Source of the DNA: an uncultured Psychrobacter sp.
GTDB taxonomy: Bacteria > Pseudomonadota > Gammaproteobacteria > Pseudomonadales > Moraxellaceae
NCBI GenBank assembly: GCA_947501045.1
Contig: CANMUI010000004.1
Span: forward strand, 186,001 to 250,000
Length of the DNA stretch: 64,000 nucleotides
Direction: 5' to 3'
Shown here: positions 9,224-16,756 of the stretch, one piece after another
How the letters are laid out: every line of letters starts with the position of its first letter
How positions within the stretch are numbered: position 1 is the first letter of the stretch
The notes under the pieces: model-generated
What the model was told of the DNA's origin: nothing
Database searches by the model: none
What the model saw: only the letters and a program-made list of their open reading frames with translations
Program-made: the position numbers and the translations under genes

Positions 9224-11050
9224 ATGACTCAATCGCAAACCCAAAAACCAACCCAATCTTTACCCCTGCGTAAAGACGTGCCTACCCAGTTAACTTGGGA
9301 TATGAGCGCCTTATATGCGACGCCAGCCGACTTTTACACGGATTTAGATAAAGCAGAAACGCTCGCTAATAAATTAAGCGATGGCAGCTTACTTGTACTT
9401 AAAGACAGCGCCAGCATCGTCAAATTATTAGAAACTTATGAGGCATATTTAACCATCCAGTCCAAGGCAGGCACTTATGCAGGCGCGCAAAGTGCGGTTG
9501 ATATGACTGATAGCGAGCTACAAATTAGAGCGCGCGATTACTCGTCAAAAATGGCAAAGCTAGATAGCCAAACCACCGTAGTGGTGCAAACGCTAAAGCA
9601 AGCCAATGAAACCATGATCCAGCAAGCGCTACAAGACAACGATAAATACCGCCCGTTTTTATTAGATTTATTAGCAGAAAAACCACATACCTTGAGTCTA
9701 GATGTCGAGACTGCGCTAGTAGCGTTATCGCCAGTGCTGGGATTGCCTTATGATAATTATGAACAGTGCAAATTAGCGGATATGAGCTTCCCCGACTTTG
9801 AGGTCGATGGCAAGTGGTATCCGCTGAGCTTTTCAGCCTTTGAAAACGAGTATGAAACCGATGTGCGTACCGAGTTTCGACGTGCTGCCTTTAAAGCGTT
9901 TTCAAAGCGGCTGCGCGAGTCGCAACATACCATCGCTAGCAATTATTTGACCCAAGTTAAAAAAGAGAAAATCATCGCTGACATGCGCGGTTATGAATCT
10001 GTTTTTGACTATCTACTGCAGGAGCAAAAAGTTCCGCGTGCCATGTATGACGAACACATCGATACCATCATGACGCATTTAGCAGTGCCCATGCGCCGTT
10101 ATGCCAATTTGCTCAAGACCGCAAACGGCATCGATAATATGACTTTTGCGGATCTAAAAGTGCCGTTGGATGCCAGTTTTGTGGCGAAAGTCAGCATCGA
10201 TGACGCGCGTGATTACTGTGTCAACGCTTTAGCGCTACTGGGCGAGGACTACACCGACATGGTCAAACGCTCATTTAGCGAGCGCTGGTACGACTTTGCA
10301 CAAAATAAAGGCAAGAGCACGGGCGGCTTTTGCGCCTCACCTTATGGCGAGCACTCCTACGTCCTGCTATCTTGGACAGAAAACTTAGGCGATGTTTTCA
10401 CCTTAGTGCACGAAATTGGGCATGCTGGGCACTTTTATAATGCAGGCCAGCAGCAAAACTACCTAAGCTACGCGCCCTCACTGTATTTTATTGAAGCGCC
10501 CTCAACCTGTAATGAGCTGCTGCTCGGACATTATTTGCTACAGCAAAAGGACGACAGCGCCTTTCAGCGTTACGTTATTAGCTCGCTACTATCGAACACT
10601 TATTATCATAACTTTGTGACGCACTTTATTGAGGCGCACTTTCAGCGCGAGGTCTACCGCGCTGTCGATGCGGGCAAGAATTTGAGCACGGATGATTTGC
10701 ATCAGCTGATGAAAGCCAGCTTACAACAGTTTTGGGGCGATGCTGTCGAGATTGACGATGATGCGGCACTCACTTGGATGCGCCAGCCGCATTACTATTT
10801 GGGCTTGTATTCCTACACTTATAGTGCGGGTCTGAGCATCGCCACGCAGCTGTTTAAAAAGCTACGTAACCAAGAGCCTGTCATCGACGATTGGCTCGCG
10901 GTACTGCGTGCTGGCGGCTCAAAAACGCCTGCCGAGCTGGCGCAAATGATCGGTGTGGACATCACGGATAAAGCTACACTTATTGATACGATTGACTTTA
11001 TCAGTAGTTTGGTTGAGCAAGCGGCTGAGCTGACTGAGCAGATGGCTTAG
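9224..11050 (+). CDS. pepF: M3B family oligoendopeptidase F
   Basis: 608 residues, as expected for PepF/M3B zinc metallopeptidases that cut short peptides in the cytoplasm. The zinc-binding motif HEIGH spans residues 396-400 in VHEIGHAGHFY, and the third ligand Glu lies in FIEAPSTCNELLL about 28 residues later. No signal peptide is visible. A near-consensus promoter precedes it. Together with the M61 enzyme it suggests active peptide catabolism. Confidence 0.93.
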   Translation: MTQSQTQKPTQSLPLRKDVPTQLTWDMSALYATPADFYTDLDKAETLANKLSDGSLLVLKDSASIVKLLETYEAYLTIQSKAGTYAGAQSAVDMTDSELQIRARDYSSKMAKLDSQTTVVVQTLKQANETMIQQALQDNDKYRPFLLDLLAEKPHTLSLDVETALVALSPVLGLPYDNYEQCKLADMSFPDFEVDGKWYPLSFSAFENEYETDVRTEFRRAAFKAFSKRLRESQHTIASNYLTQVKKEKIIADMRGYESVFDYLLQEQKVPRAMYDEHIDTIMTHLAVPMRRYANLLKTANGIDNMTFADLKVPLDASFVAKVSIDDARDYCVNALALLGEDYTDMVKRSFSERWYDFAQNKGKSTGGFCASPYGEHSYVLLSWTENLGDVFTLVHEIGHAGHFYNAGQQQNYLSYAPSLYFIEAPSTCNELLLGHYLLQQKDDSAFQRYVISSLLSNTYYHNFVTHFIEAHFQREVYRAVDAGKNLSTDDLHQLMKASLQQFWGDAVEIDDDAALTWMRQPHYYLGLYSYTYSAGLSIATQLFKKLRNQEPVIDDWLAVLRAGGSKTPAELAQMIGVDITDKATLIDTIDFISSLVEQAAELTEQMA

Positions 11051-11059
11051 GGAGCAGGG

Positions 11060-11166
11060 GTAGGGTACATTTTATGCACCGTTTGGAGTCGTTGTAGGGT
11101 GTCGCCCTGTGCACCATTAAAAGACAGATATTTCGGGTATTCTTATTACGCGGGGCGACACCCTAT
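11060..11166. repeat. GTAGGGTG-ended short repeat (copy 1, with a partial second end)
   Basis: GTAGGGTGTCGCCC (11094-11107) and GGGCGACACCCTAT (11153-11166) are 13/14 inverted ends of a 73-bp unit. Just before it, 11060-11084 reads GTAGGGTACATTTTATGCACC, almost the same as the left end of the copy at 13634. Compared in opposite orientation, the 73-bp and 72-bp units align from GTAGGGTGTCGCC through GTGCACC. This looks like a non-autonomous element family; no transposase is nearby. Confidence 0.65.
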
Positions 11167-11204
11167 GATAGTGCAAATTCGAAAATAAGGTTTGCCAATT
11201 TGGG

Positions 11205-11273
11205 GTAGGCTGGGTTTTTAACCCAGCATTTTAACTTTGCAAAATTACGAGCTGGGCTAAAGCACCAACCTAC
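11205..11273. repeat. GTAGGYTGG-ended short repeat with internal hairpin
   Basis: 69 bp with ends GTAGGCTGG and CCAACCTAC (one mismatch). Inside, GCTGGGTT-TTT-AACCCAGC (11209-11227) forms an 8-bp hairpin, and GCTGGGC recurs at 11251. The design is similar to the GTAGGGTG repeats but the interior differs. Confidence 0.5.
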
Positions 11274-11366
11274 GCTAACTTAACGAAGTTTATGAAAAAG
11301 CTAATGCTATCTAGAAAAAACCTGTTAATGCTAGAAATTGGAAAAGATTTAGAATGACAGCAAACA

Positions 11367-11400
11367 AAAACTGCTTGGCTTTTAGCTTAGTAGTTTTTTT
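11367..11400 (+). terminator. Rho-independent terminator in the pepF-agcS spacer
   Basis: AACTGCT (11369-11375) pairs with AGTAGTT (11389-11395) with one G-T pair; an inner GGCT/AGCT stem extends it, and a seven-T run follows. It resembles the post-glyA terminator and would end transcription entering from pepF through the repeats. The rest of 11051-11759 is AT-rich with no ORF seen. Confidence 0.62.
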
Positions 11401-11640
11401 GCGTTATCACTATCATTTTTTGATTCTATTGCTACTACGTAGCCAGTTGTCAGATACGATACAAACTCTAATTTGTTGTAGTAAGGGTATGGGTGTTTGC
11501 TTTGAGTTTCTAGTTTGATGACTATTTTAGTGATTATGGACTGTATTATGAATACTACCTTTTAGAAGCTAGGTTTATATCTAATTTAAAAAAAATTATA
11601 AATTTTTTGTTTATTTAATCTTATTAGTATATATTTAACG

Positions 11641-11670
11641 TTAACAATATAGTAATAATAAAAGTATAAA
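11641..11670 (+). promoter_or_regulatory. Candidate promoter of the alanine symporter gene
   Basis: TTAACA (11641-11646), an 18-bp spacer, TATAAA (11665-11670), 90 bp before the ATG. Each hexamer matches five of six positions, but the region is so AT-rich that chance is possible. Confidence 0.45.
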
Positions 11671-11759
11671 TCGTAATGTTCAATTACATATTTAATATTG
11701 ATATTATTACAATTGTTTCAAAGTTCACTAGGAAGTGATTCTTATTAAAGGGATTTTTT

Positions 11760-13301
11760 ATGAAAAAACAATCGTTAGTCGCTATGTTATTCCTACTTAG
11801 CACCAGTCTTGCGCAAGCGGCTGAGCCTGAACAGACAGGCTTAGCTGCATTTGGTGCAGGTCTTGATAGCTTTATGGCTAATATATTTGGATGGTTCGTA
11901 GATCTTATCTTCTTCTCAGTGCCACTCGGCGATACAAGCTTTCCACTCATTGTAGGTTGGTTGTTAGCTGCAGCAATAATATTCACCGTCTATTTTGGCT
12001 TTATCCAGTTTCGTCAAATAAAATTATCTATTGATATTGTCAGAGGCAAGTATACCGATCCTAACCCCGCTGTCAAAGAAGAAGGCGAAGTCAGCCATTT
12101 TCAGGCCTTAGCTACTGCTTTATCAGGTACCGTTGGTCTTGGTAATATTGCAGGTGTGGGTGCAGCGCTGGCTATTGGTGGACCTGGTGCCACTTTTTGG
12201 ATGATCGTGGTTGGCCTGTTCGGTATGGCCTCCAAGTTTGTAGAGTGTACGCTAGGTGTCAAATATCGTACGGTACTACCATCTGGCGCTGTATCAGGTG
12301 GGCCTATGTACTACCTAAGCCGCGGTATGGCTGAACGTGGTATGGGCGGATTTGGTAAGTTTCTAGCCGTTGGTTTTGCGCTGATGTGTTTATTGGGTTC
12401 ATTAGGCGGCGGTAACATGTTCCAAGGTAACCAAGCCTTTGCAGTCATGAGCTCTACTTTTAATATCCCAACAGATTACAGTATCTTCTTTGGCGTTGGC
12501 TTGGCCTTTTTAGTCGGCATGGTTATCCTCGGTGGTATGCCGAGCATAGCAAGCGTTACTGAAAAAATCGTACCCTTTATGGCTTTGTTATATATCGGTA
12601 TGAGTGTAGTCGTACTAGTTGCAAACTTTAATCTTATCGGTATAGCATTTGAACAGATTTTTGTTGGTGCTTTCACTGGTGCTGGTGTTGCAGGTGGTTT
12701 TATTGGTGCATTAATTCAGGGCTTAAAGCGTGCGACCTTCTCCAACGAAGCGGGTGTTGGTTCTGCCGCTATTGCTCACTCAGCGGTAAAAACCAAAGAG
12801 CCTGCTACCGAAGGTTTAGTAGCCTTACTAGAGCCTTTTATTGATACAGTTATCATCTGTACCATGACGGCATTGGTTATCACTATATCCGGGGTGAACA
12901 CAGCCGCAAACTTACAATCTCAAGCAGTTACTGGTGTAGATCTAACCCGTGCCGCCTTTATGGAAACGGCTCCAATTTTCCAATACTTCCTAGCTATAGC
13001 TGTGATAATGTTCGCCTTTTCAACGATGATTTCATGGTCATACTATGGTCTAAAGGCTTGGACTTACCTGTTCGGTGAGGGTAAATTTACCGAAATTATA
13101 TTCAAGCTCATCTTTTGTATCTTCGTCGTTATCGGTACCATCATACAGTTTAGCTTTGTTATCGACTTCTCAGATGCAGCCATTTTCGCTATGTCAATCT
13201 TTAACATCATCGGTTTATACTTCTTGATGCCGATTGTGAAAAAAGAGGTTCAATCCTTTGTTGCTCGTGTGAAGAGTGGTGAAATTAAAAAATATAAATA
13301 A
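11760..13301 (+). CDS. Alanine/glycine:cation symporter, AGCS family
   Basis: 513 residues in the inner membrane, importing alanine or glycine with Na+ (or H+). An N-terminal signal-like segment ends in AQA-AEP. Family blocks include FQALATALSGTVGLGNIAGV near residue 115, GPGATFWMIVVGLFGMASKF, SGGPMYYL, and the NEAGVGSAAIAHSA motif near residue 330. About eleven hydrophobic segments are present. AAAGGG precedes the ATG. It is probably monocistronic, with an inverted repeat shortly after the stop. Confidence 0.93.
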   Translation: MKKQSLVAMLFLLSTSLAQAAEPEQTGLAAFGAGLDSFMANIFGWFVDLIFFSVPLGDTSFPLIVGWLLAAAIIFTVYFGFIQFRQIKLSIDIVRGKYTDPNPAVKEEGEVSHFQALATALSGTVGLGNIAGVGAALAIGGPGATFWMIVVGLFGMASKFVECTLGVKYRTVLPSGAVSGGPMYYLSRGMAERGMGGFGKFLAVGFALMCLLGSLGGGNMFQGNQAFAVMSSTFNIPTDYSIFFGVGLAFLVGMVILGGMPSIASVTEKIVPFMALLYIGMSVVVLVANFNLIGIAFEQIFVGAFTGAGVAGGFIGALIQGLKRATFSNEAGVGSAAIAHSAVKTKEPATEGLVALLEPFIDTVIICTMTALVITISGVNTAANLQSQAVTGVDLTRAAFMETAPIFQYFLAIAVIMFAFSTMISWSYYGLKAWTYLFGEGKFTEIIFKLIFCIFVVIGTIIQFSFVIDFSDAAIFAMSIFNIIGLYFLMPIVKKEVQSFVARVKSGEIKKYK

Positions 13302-13344
13302 TGGGTTTGATTGAACGAACTGTCATAACTTTATAATTCATAAA

Positions 13345-13372
13345 AGCCCACTAAGAGTAGTCTTGGTGGGCT
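13345..13372. terminator. Hairpin after the symporter gene
   Basis: AGCCCAC (13345-13351) pairs with GTGGGCT (13366-13372). Downstream on the plus strand is CTTCG, without a real U-run; the minus strand shows TTTTATG. It probably terminates the symporter gene weakly, or both directions. Confidence 0.5.
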
Positions 13373-13716
13373 CTTCGATATCTGAGATTGCGTTTTATTG
13401 TATGGAAAATCGAAATGGTGATAAGGATTTAGAGTATTTGGAAAAAGCTTATCAAGTCAATCCTTCGATAGAAAATACGCATAATTTAGCCTATCATTTA
13501 ATGTATGAGTATGGAGATAAGGAGAGAAGTTTGATACTCCAAAAACTAGTATTGGAACAAAAGCCGTCATCTTATTATCCCTATGCCAGCTACGCACAAA
13601 TGCTCCAATCAATTATGTTGTTTACCAGTCGTTGTAGGGTGCATTTTATGCACCGTTTAGTAAGAAATGTTTTAAGTATTATTGGTGCACGAGGCGACAC
13701 CCTACAGATAAACTAG
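13363..13716 (+). pseudogene. Truncated TPR-like protein gene, 3' end supplied by a repeat element
   Basis: The 117-codon frame opens at a TTG inside the hairpin above, with no Shine-Dalgarno; the first ATG is 13402. Residues 14-88 (KDLEYLEKAYQVNPSIENTH, then LAYHLMYEYGD) read like one or two TPR units of a larger protein whose N-terminus is missing. From about residue 90 the frame runs through the 72-bp GTAGGGTG repeat at 13634-13705, giving the artificial tail RCRVHFMHR...ARGDTLQIN. I read it as a gene remnant truncated at both ends, not a functional gene. Confidence 0.6.
13634..13705. repeat. GTAGGGTG-ended short repeat (copy 2)
   Basis: 72 bp bounded by GTAGGGTG (13634-13641) and CACCCTAC (13698-13705), with internal GTGCAT/ATGCAC and GTGCAC words. 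It is inverted relative to the 73-bp copy at 11094-11166; both are preceded on the plus strand by AGTCGTT. Confidence 0.65.
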
Positions 13717-13753
13717 TACTTTATTTATAATCGTAACAATCATTCAATTTTGC

Positions 13754-14092
13754 TCACCCAACCACCCACAACTGCGGTCTACCAAAATCCCGATACGCAT
13801 CCTCAATCATACTTTTAAATACATTAAAGTCCTCGGTATTTATCTGCTGAACCTCAGAAAAATCTAAACGTAAATGCTCAGCATCACTATCCGTTAAGCA
13901 GTCCCAAGCACTATCCCAATTATGCGCAAAGTAGTTAGGAAAGCTCAGCGCCTTGTCTAAAGCTTTCAGTAAATTAACTTTATCAAGGACTGTGCCCACG
14001 ACGACATCGATAGCTTGCTCGGGAATAGAGGCGTGCTCAGTAGCTTTTAGTTCGGCGTGGTTTTTATTAATATAATGAATAGCGTTACTCAT
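13754..14092 (-). CDS. Barstar-family ribonuclease inhibitor
   Basis: 112 residues. Barstar proteins block barnase-type RNases by inserting an acidic helix into the active site. FPNYFAHNWDSAWDCLTD (from residue 51) matches the barstar helix, with D60 and D64 at the spacing of barstar D35 and D39. The C-terminus RDFGRPQLWVV is also family-typical. Its ATG starts one base after the stop (TAA-T-ATG) of the RNase-fusion gene, so the two are translationally coupled, with inhibitor downstream. No signal peptide is present, so it should be cytoplasmic. The adjacent RNase is very likely its target. Confidence 0.9.
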   Translation of the reverse strand: MSNAIHYINKNHAELKATEHASIPEQAIDVVVGTVLDKVNLLKALDKALSFPNYFAHNWDSAWDCLTDSDAEHLRLDFSEVQQINTEDFNVFKSMIEDAYRDFGRPQLWVVG

Positions 14093-14093
14093 A

Positions 14094-14846
14094 TTAGTTC
14101 ACCTGTAATTGTCTAAAGCTATCGTAGTGATCGACGGTTAGATAATAGACAGTCGGTGGATTGCCGCCCGTGACGATACGTCTAGCGCCGCGATGTGAGA
14201 GGCCGGGTGTCGGTACGGTGTACTCGCGGTAGTAGCCACTGGACTGCGCGGGCAGGCGACCTTCACGGTTATAAAAGGTGCTGCCGTCTTTAGCAGGATA
14301 TGGATACGGCCCGCCTTGCTGAATCAGCGCAATAGTGTTGTCGATTTGCGTATCGCCAGTGATGGCTGTATTAGAGCTTTGATCAGTTTCTGAATAGCTA
14401 GGGGCTGTATCAGCGGTCAGTAAGCTCTGATCGAACAGCGCTGACTTGATATCACCAAAGAAATAAACAGCCATAGCGATAATGGCAATGAAGCTAATAA
14501 GGGTGGTGAGTGGATTTTTTTTGTGCTGATTTGAATGTCGTGGACGCTTTGAATTACGGTAGTTTTGGTGCGGCTGGCTTGCAGGAACACTGGCACTATA
14601 ACTGGCACTATGAATGTTTGTAGGTTCGCTGACCTCAAGACTAAGGGTAGTATCCGTAACTTGAGTAGCACGTAGCTGGTTTTTTTCGTTGCGAGCACTG
14701 CTAAAATACACCTGCTGTCCAATACGGATAGGCTGCGATAATTTAATAGTGCTGACATGAAAAAACACGTCCTCGCTTTGGTCATCGGCGGCGATAAAGC
14801 CGTAGCCTTTATCAGCGTTCCAGTGTTTGATAGTGCCGCTTTGCAT
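14094..14846 (-). CDS. Cold-shock domain / membrane helix / guanyl-specific RNase (barnase-RNase Sa type) fusion
   Basis: 250 residues from ATG 14846 (AGGA 10 nt upstream); a TTG at 14870 would add eight. Residues 1-66 are a cold-shock domain with RNP1 KGYGFIA and RNP2 VFFHVS. Residues 67-111 form a polar linker ending in a basic stretch (KRPRHSNQHKK). A single hydrophobic helix spans about 112-130. Residues 166-250 are a microbial RNase domain: FYNREGRLP, YYREYTVPTPG, HRGARRIVTGG and DHYDSF, with probable catalytic E208, R222 or R223, and H240. Positive charge before the helix predicts the cold-shock domain inside and the RNase outside the inner membrane. The barstar gene follows. This is a toxin-like RNase with its immunity protein in an unusual architecture. 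Confidence 0.88.
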   Translation of the reverse strand: MQSGTIKHWNADKGYGFIAADDQSEDVFFHVSTIKLSQPIRIGQQVYFSSARNEKNQLRATQVTDTTLSLEVSEPTNIHSASYSASVPASQPHQNYRNSKRPRHSNQHKKNPLTTLISFIAIIAMAVYFFGDIKSALFDQSLLTADTAPSYSETDQSSNTAITGDTQIDNTIALIQQGGPYPYPAKDGSTFYNREGRLPAQSSGYYREYTVPTPGLSHRGARRIVTGGNPPTVYYLTVDHYDSFRQLQVN

Positions 14847-14906
14847 GACTACTTTTCCTATTGGTAACAATTTTTCTTACGTGCTCTGCCTTTATAGGTT
14901 TAATGC

Positions 14907-14932
14907 TGTGCAAGGTTTATACCAGTAGCACT
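14907..14932. repeat. Short dispersed repeat TTTATACCAGYAGCACTAT
   Basis: GCAAGG then TTTATACCAGTAGCACTAT occurs here upstream of the RNase fusion gene. A near copy, GCAAGGAAAA then TTTATACCAGCAGCACTAT, lies at about 9015-9043 after glyA. Both are intergenic; the function is unknown. Confidence 0.4.
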
Positions 14933-15020
14933 ATTAAAATGGATTAACGATATGATAGACATGGCGTCAACAGACGCTACTACACCCTAACAAACGCTCT
15001 TTAATAAAAAATTTTACGCT

Positions 15021-15047
15021 AAAAAAACGTCAGCATTTAGCTGACGT
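15021..15047 (-). terminator. Rho-independent terminator of gltS
   Basis: ACGTCAGC (15027-15034) pairs with GCTGACGT (15040-15047) around a 5-nt loop; the minus-strand read continues with seven Ts. The same stem core ends the next two minus-strand genes upstream. Confidence 0.88.
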
Positions 15048-15075
15048 CTGTGTTGATGACTTAACTCATATAAGA

Positions 15076-16350
15076 TCACATAAACGGTAAATTAACAAAT
15101 ATTTGCAAGATCGTAGCATTGACAATATCAACAAAAAAAGCGCCTACCATAGGTACAATTAAGAATGCCTTGGGCGAGGGTAAGTAGCGATCGGTAATGG
15201 CCTGCATATTAGCAATAGCGGTCGGCGTCGCGCCCATACCAAAGCCGCAATGTCCTCCTGATAATACGGCTGCATCATAGTCCTTGCCCATAATTCTAAA
15301 GGTTAGAAGATAGACATAGGCAATCATAATTACAGTCTGTACCAGTAAGATAATGATAACAGGTCCTGCCAAGTCAGTCAGCTGCCATAGCTTCAATGAT
15401 AACAATGCCATCGCTAAAAACAGACTTAATGAGGCGTTACCGAATACGTCAATGGAGCGATCAAACATATCAAAGTTGAAGACGATTGTGAGCACGTTAC
15501 GGATAATCACCCCGCCTGCCAGCGCCCAAACGAAGGTGGGGAGTTCAAACCAAGTATCTGTCGCCACCATAGTCATAGTCTCAGCAAAAGCCAGCGCACC
15601 CGCGAACAAGGCCAGAGTCTCAATGGTAGAGGAGGCAGTAATAAAGCGCATACTATCAGGTCTTTCAAATATGTCTTTATTACTATGTGCTTTATCTTCA
15701 TCATGCTTGGTACTATACAGTGACTGCGCGCTGGCGACTTTTTCGATATCGCTTGGATCAGACTTGGCAACTGAAGGCTGCAAACCAAGCCTATTGATCA
15801 ATCGGCGCGCCACAGGACCACCAATCAGACCACCAGCTACCAGTCCATAAGTAGCTACTGCAATACCTAAAGTTGTCGCGCCGACTACCCCGTAGTCTTC
15901 TTCTAAAGTAATGCCCCAAGCGCCTGCCGTACCATGACCACCCGTTAGCGCAATAGAACCTGTCACTAGCCCCAGCAAAGGATCAAGGCCAAGAATGCTT
16001 GCCAAGGCAACCCCAACGATATCTTGTAAAACAATAAAGACCGATACGACGATGGTGAAAATCAGTAATGGTGAACCCCCAGCTTTAAGCCGACCAAAAT
16101 CAGCGCTGAGTCCGATAGAGGCAAAGAACATTAGCATGGTGGCAGTTTGCAAGCCTTGATGAAAATTAAAGGTAAACCCCCAAATGATATTAAGCGCGTA
16201 AACAATAATAGCAGCAACCAAGCCGCCTGCCACCGGCTCTGGAATATTAAAATCCTCTAAAAACTTAATTTTTTTCACCAAAAAGCGTCCAAGCAACAGT
16301 ACTAGGGTGGCAAGGATTAGGGTGTAGTAGCCATTTAGGGTAATTTCCAT
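15076..16350 (-). CDS. gltS: Sodium/glutamate symporter GltS
   Basis: 424 residues, inner-membrane Na+-coupled glutamate uptake. GltS is built of two inverted halves with re-entrant loops; both signature loops are visible: GGHGTAGAWG near residue 140 and GGHCGFGMGATPTAIANMQ near residue 370. About ten transmembrane segments are predictable. AAGGATAG precedes the ATG. The gene has its own terminator, and its upstream region carries a 20-bp perfect inverted repeat. A second glutamate uptake system, gltIJKL, lies at 31.4-34.8 kb. Confidence 0.95.
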   Translation of the reverse strand: MEITLNGYYTLILATLVLLLGRFLVKKIKFLEDFNIPEPVAGGLVAAIIVYALNIIWGFTFNFHQGLQTATMLMFFASIGLSADFGRLKAGGSPLLIFTIVVSVFIVLQDIVGVALASILGLDPLLGLVTGSIALTGGHGTAGAWGITLEEDYGVVGATTLGIAVATYGLVAGGLIGGPVARRLINRLGLQPSVAKSDPSDIEKVASAQSLYSTKHDEDKAHSNKDIFERPDSMRFITASSTIETLALFAGALAFAETMTMVATDTWFELPTFVWALAGGVIIRNVLTIVFNFDMFDRSIDVFGNASLSLFLAMALLSLKLWQLTDLAGPVIIILLVQTVIMIAYVYLLTFRIMGKDYDAAVLSGGHCGFGMGATPTAIANMQAITDRYLPSPKAFLIVPMVGAFFVDIVNATILQIFVNLPFM

Positions 16351-16388
16351 AAATCTATCCTTTTTTTTGTAAGCCTAAGAATACAAAT

Positions 16389-16434
16389 AAACCTGAACTT
16401 AAAATAAGATACGCCTTATTTTAAGTTCAGGTTT
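16389..16434. promoter_or_regulatory. 20-bp perfect inverted repeat before gltS
   Basis: AACCTGAACTTAAAATAAG (16390-16408) and its exact complement (16415-16433) are separated by ATACGC, and one further A-T pair extends the stem to 16389-16434. It ends 39 bp before the gltS ATG. No U-run follows on the gltS strand. It could be a leader hairpin, a terminator for plus-strand transcription (TTTT follows there), an operator, or an element scar. Confidence 0.6.
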
Positions 16435-16490
16435 TAAAGTAAGAAGCTAAAATTATTTAATCTTACATCTCACTCTTGTCAGATACTGCG

Positions 16491-16614
16491 TTATGATGTC
16501 ACAGTCCATAATTGCGGTTTACCACATCTTTGGTAAATGTCTTTAATAAGCTGTTTAAACATGCCAAGGTCTTTATGATTTTGTTCAACAGACCCCTTAA
16601 AATAAGAATATAAA
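16491..16614 (-). pseudogene. Remnant of a second barstar gene (C-terminal fragment)
   Basis: Reading the minus strand to a TAA at 16493-16491 gives VEQNHKDLGMFKQLIKDIY followed by QRCGKPQLWTVTS. This aligns with the C-terminus of the intact barstar (VQQINTEDFNVFKSMIEDAY, RDFGRPQLWVVG) with no gaps. The upstream part, including the Asp-bearing helix, is absent: the frame runs into the ZIP gene's terminator hairpin at 16612-16635. No start codon or Shine-Dalgarno is seen. I infer a decayed paralogue. Confidence 0.65.
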
Positions 16615-16635
16615 AAAGTCAGCGATTAAGCTGAC
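16612..16635 (-). terminator. Rho-independent terminator of the ZIP transporter gene
   Basis: GTCAGC (16618-16623) pairs with GCTGAC (16630-16635), followed on the minus strand by six Ts. It is about 120 nt past the stop. Confidence 0.8.
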
Positions 16636-16756
16636 GTTGTAAATTATACTTTAAGAGAAGTTATAGAGGGCAAGATAGATACAAGTTTTAATAAATATCA
16701 GGATGGGTATTAGTATAGTGAAGTAGAGTTAGTAAGAATAATCAAAAATTTTGACT

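Noticed and set aside
15353..15850. 165-codon open frame on the plus strand
   Set aside because: It lies wholly antisense to gltS, whose translation is clearly conserved; the antisense product shows no recognisable family pattern.
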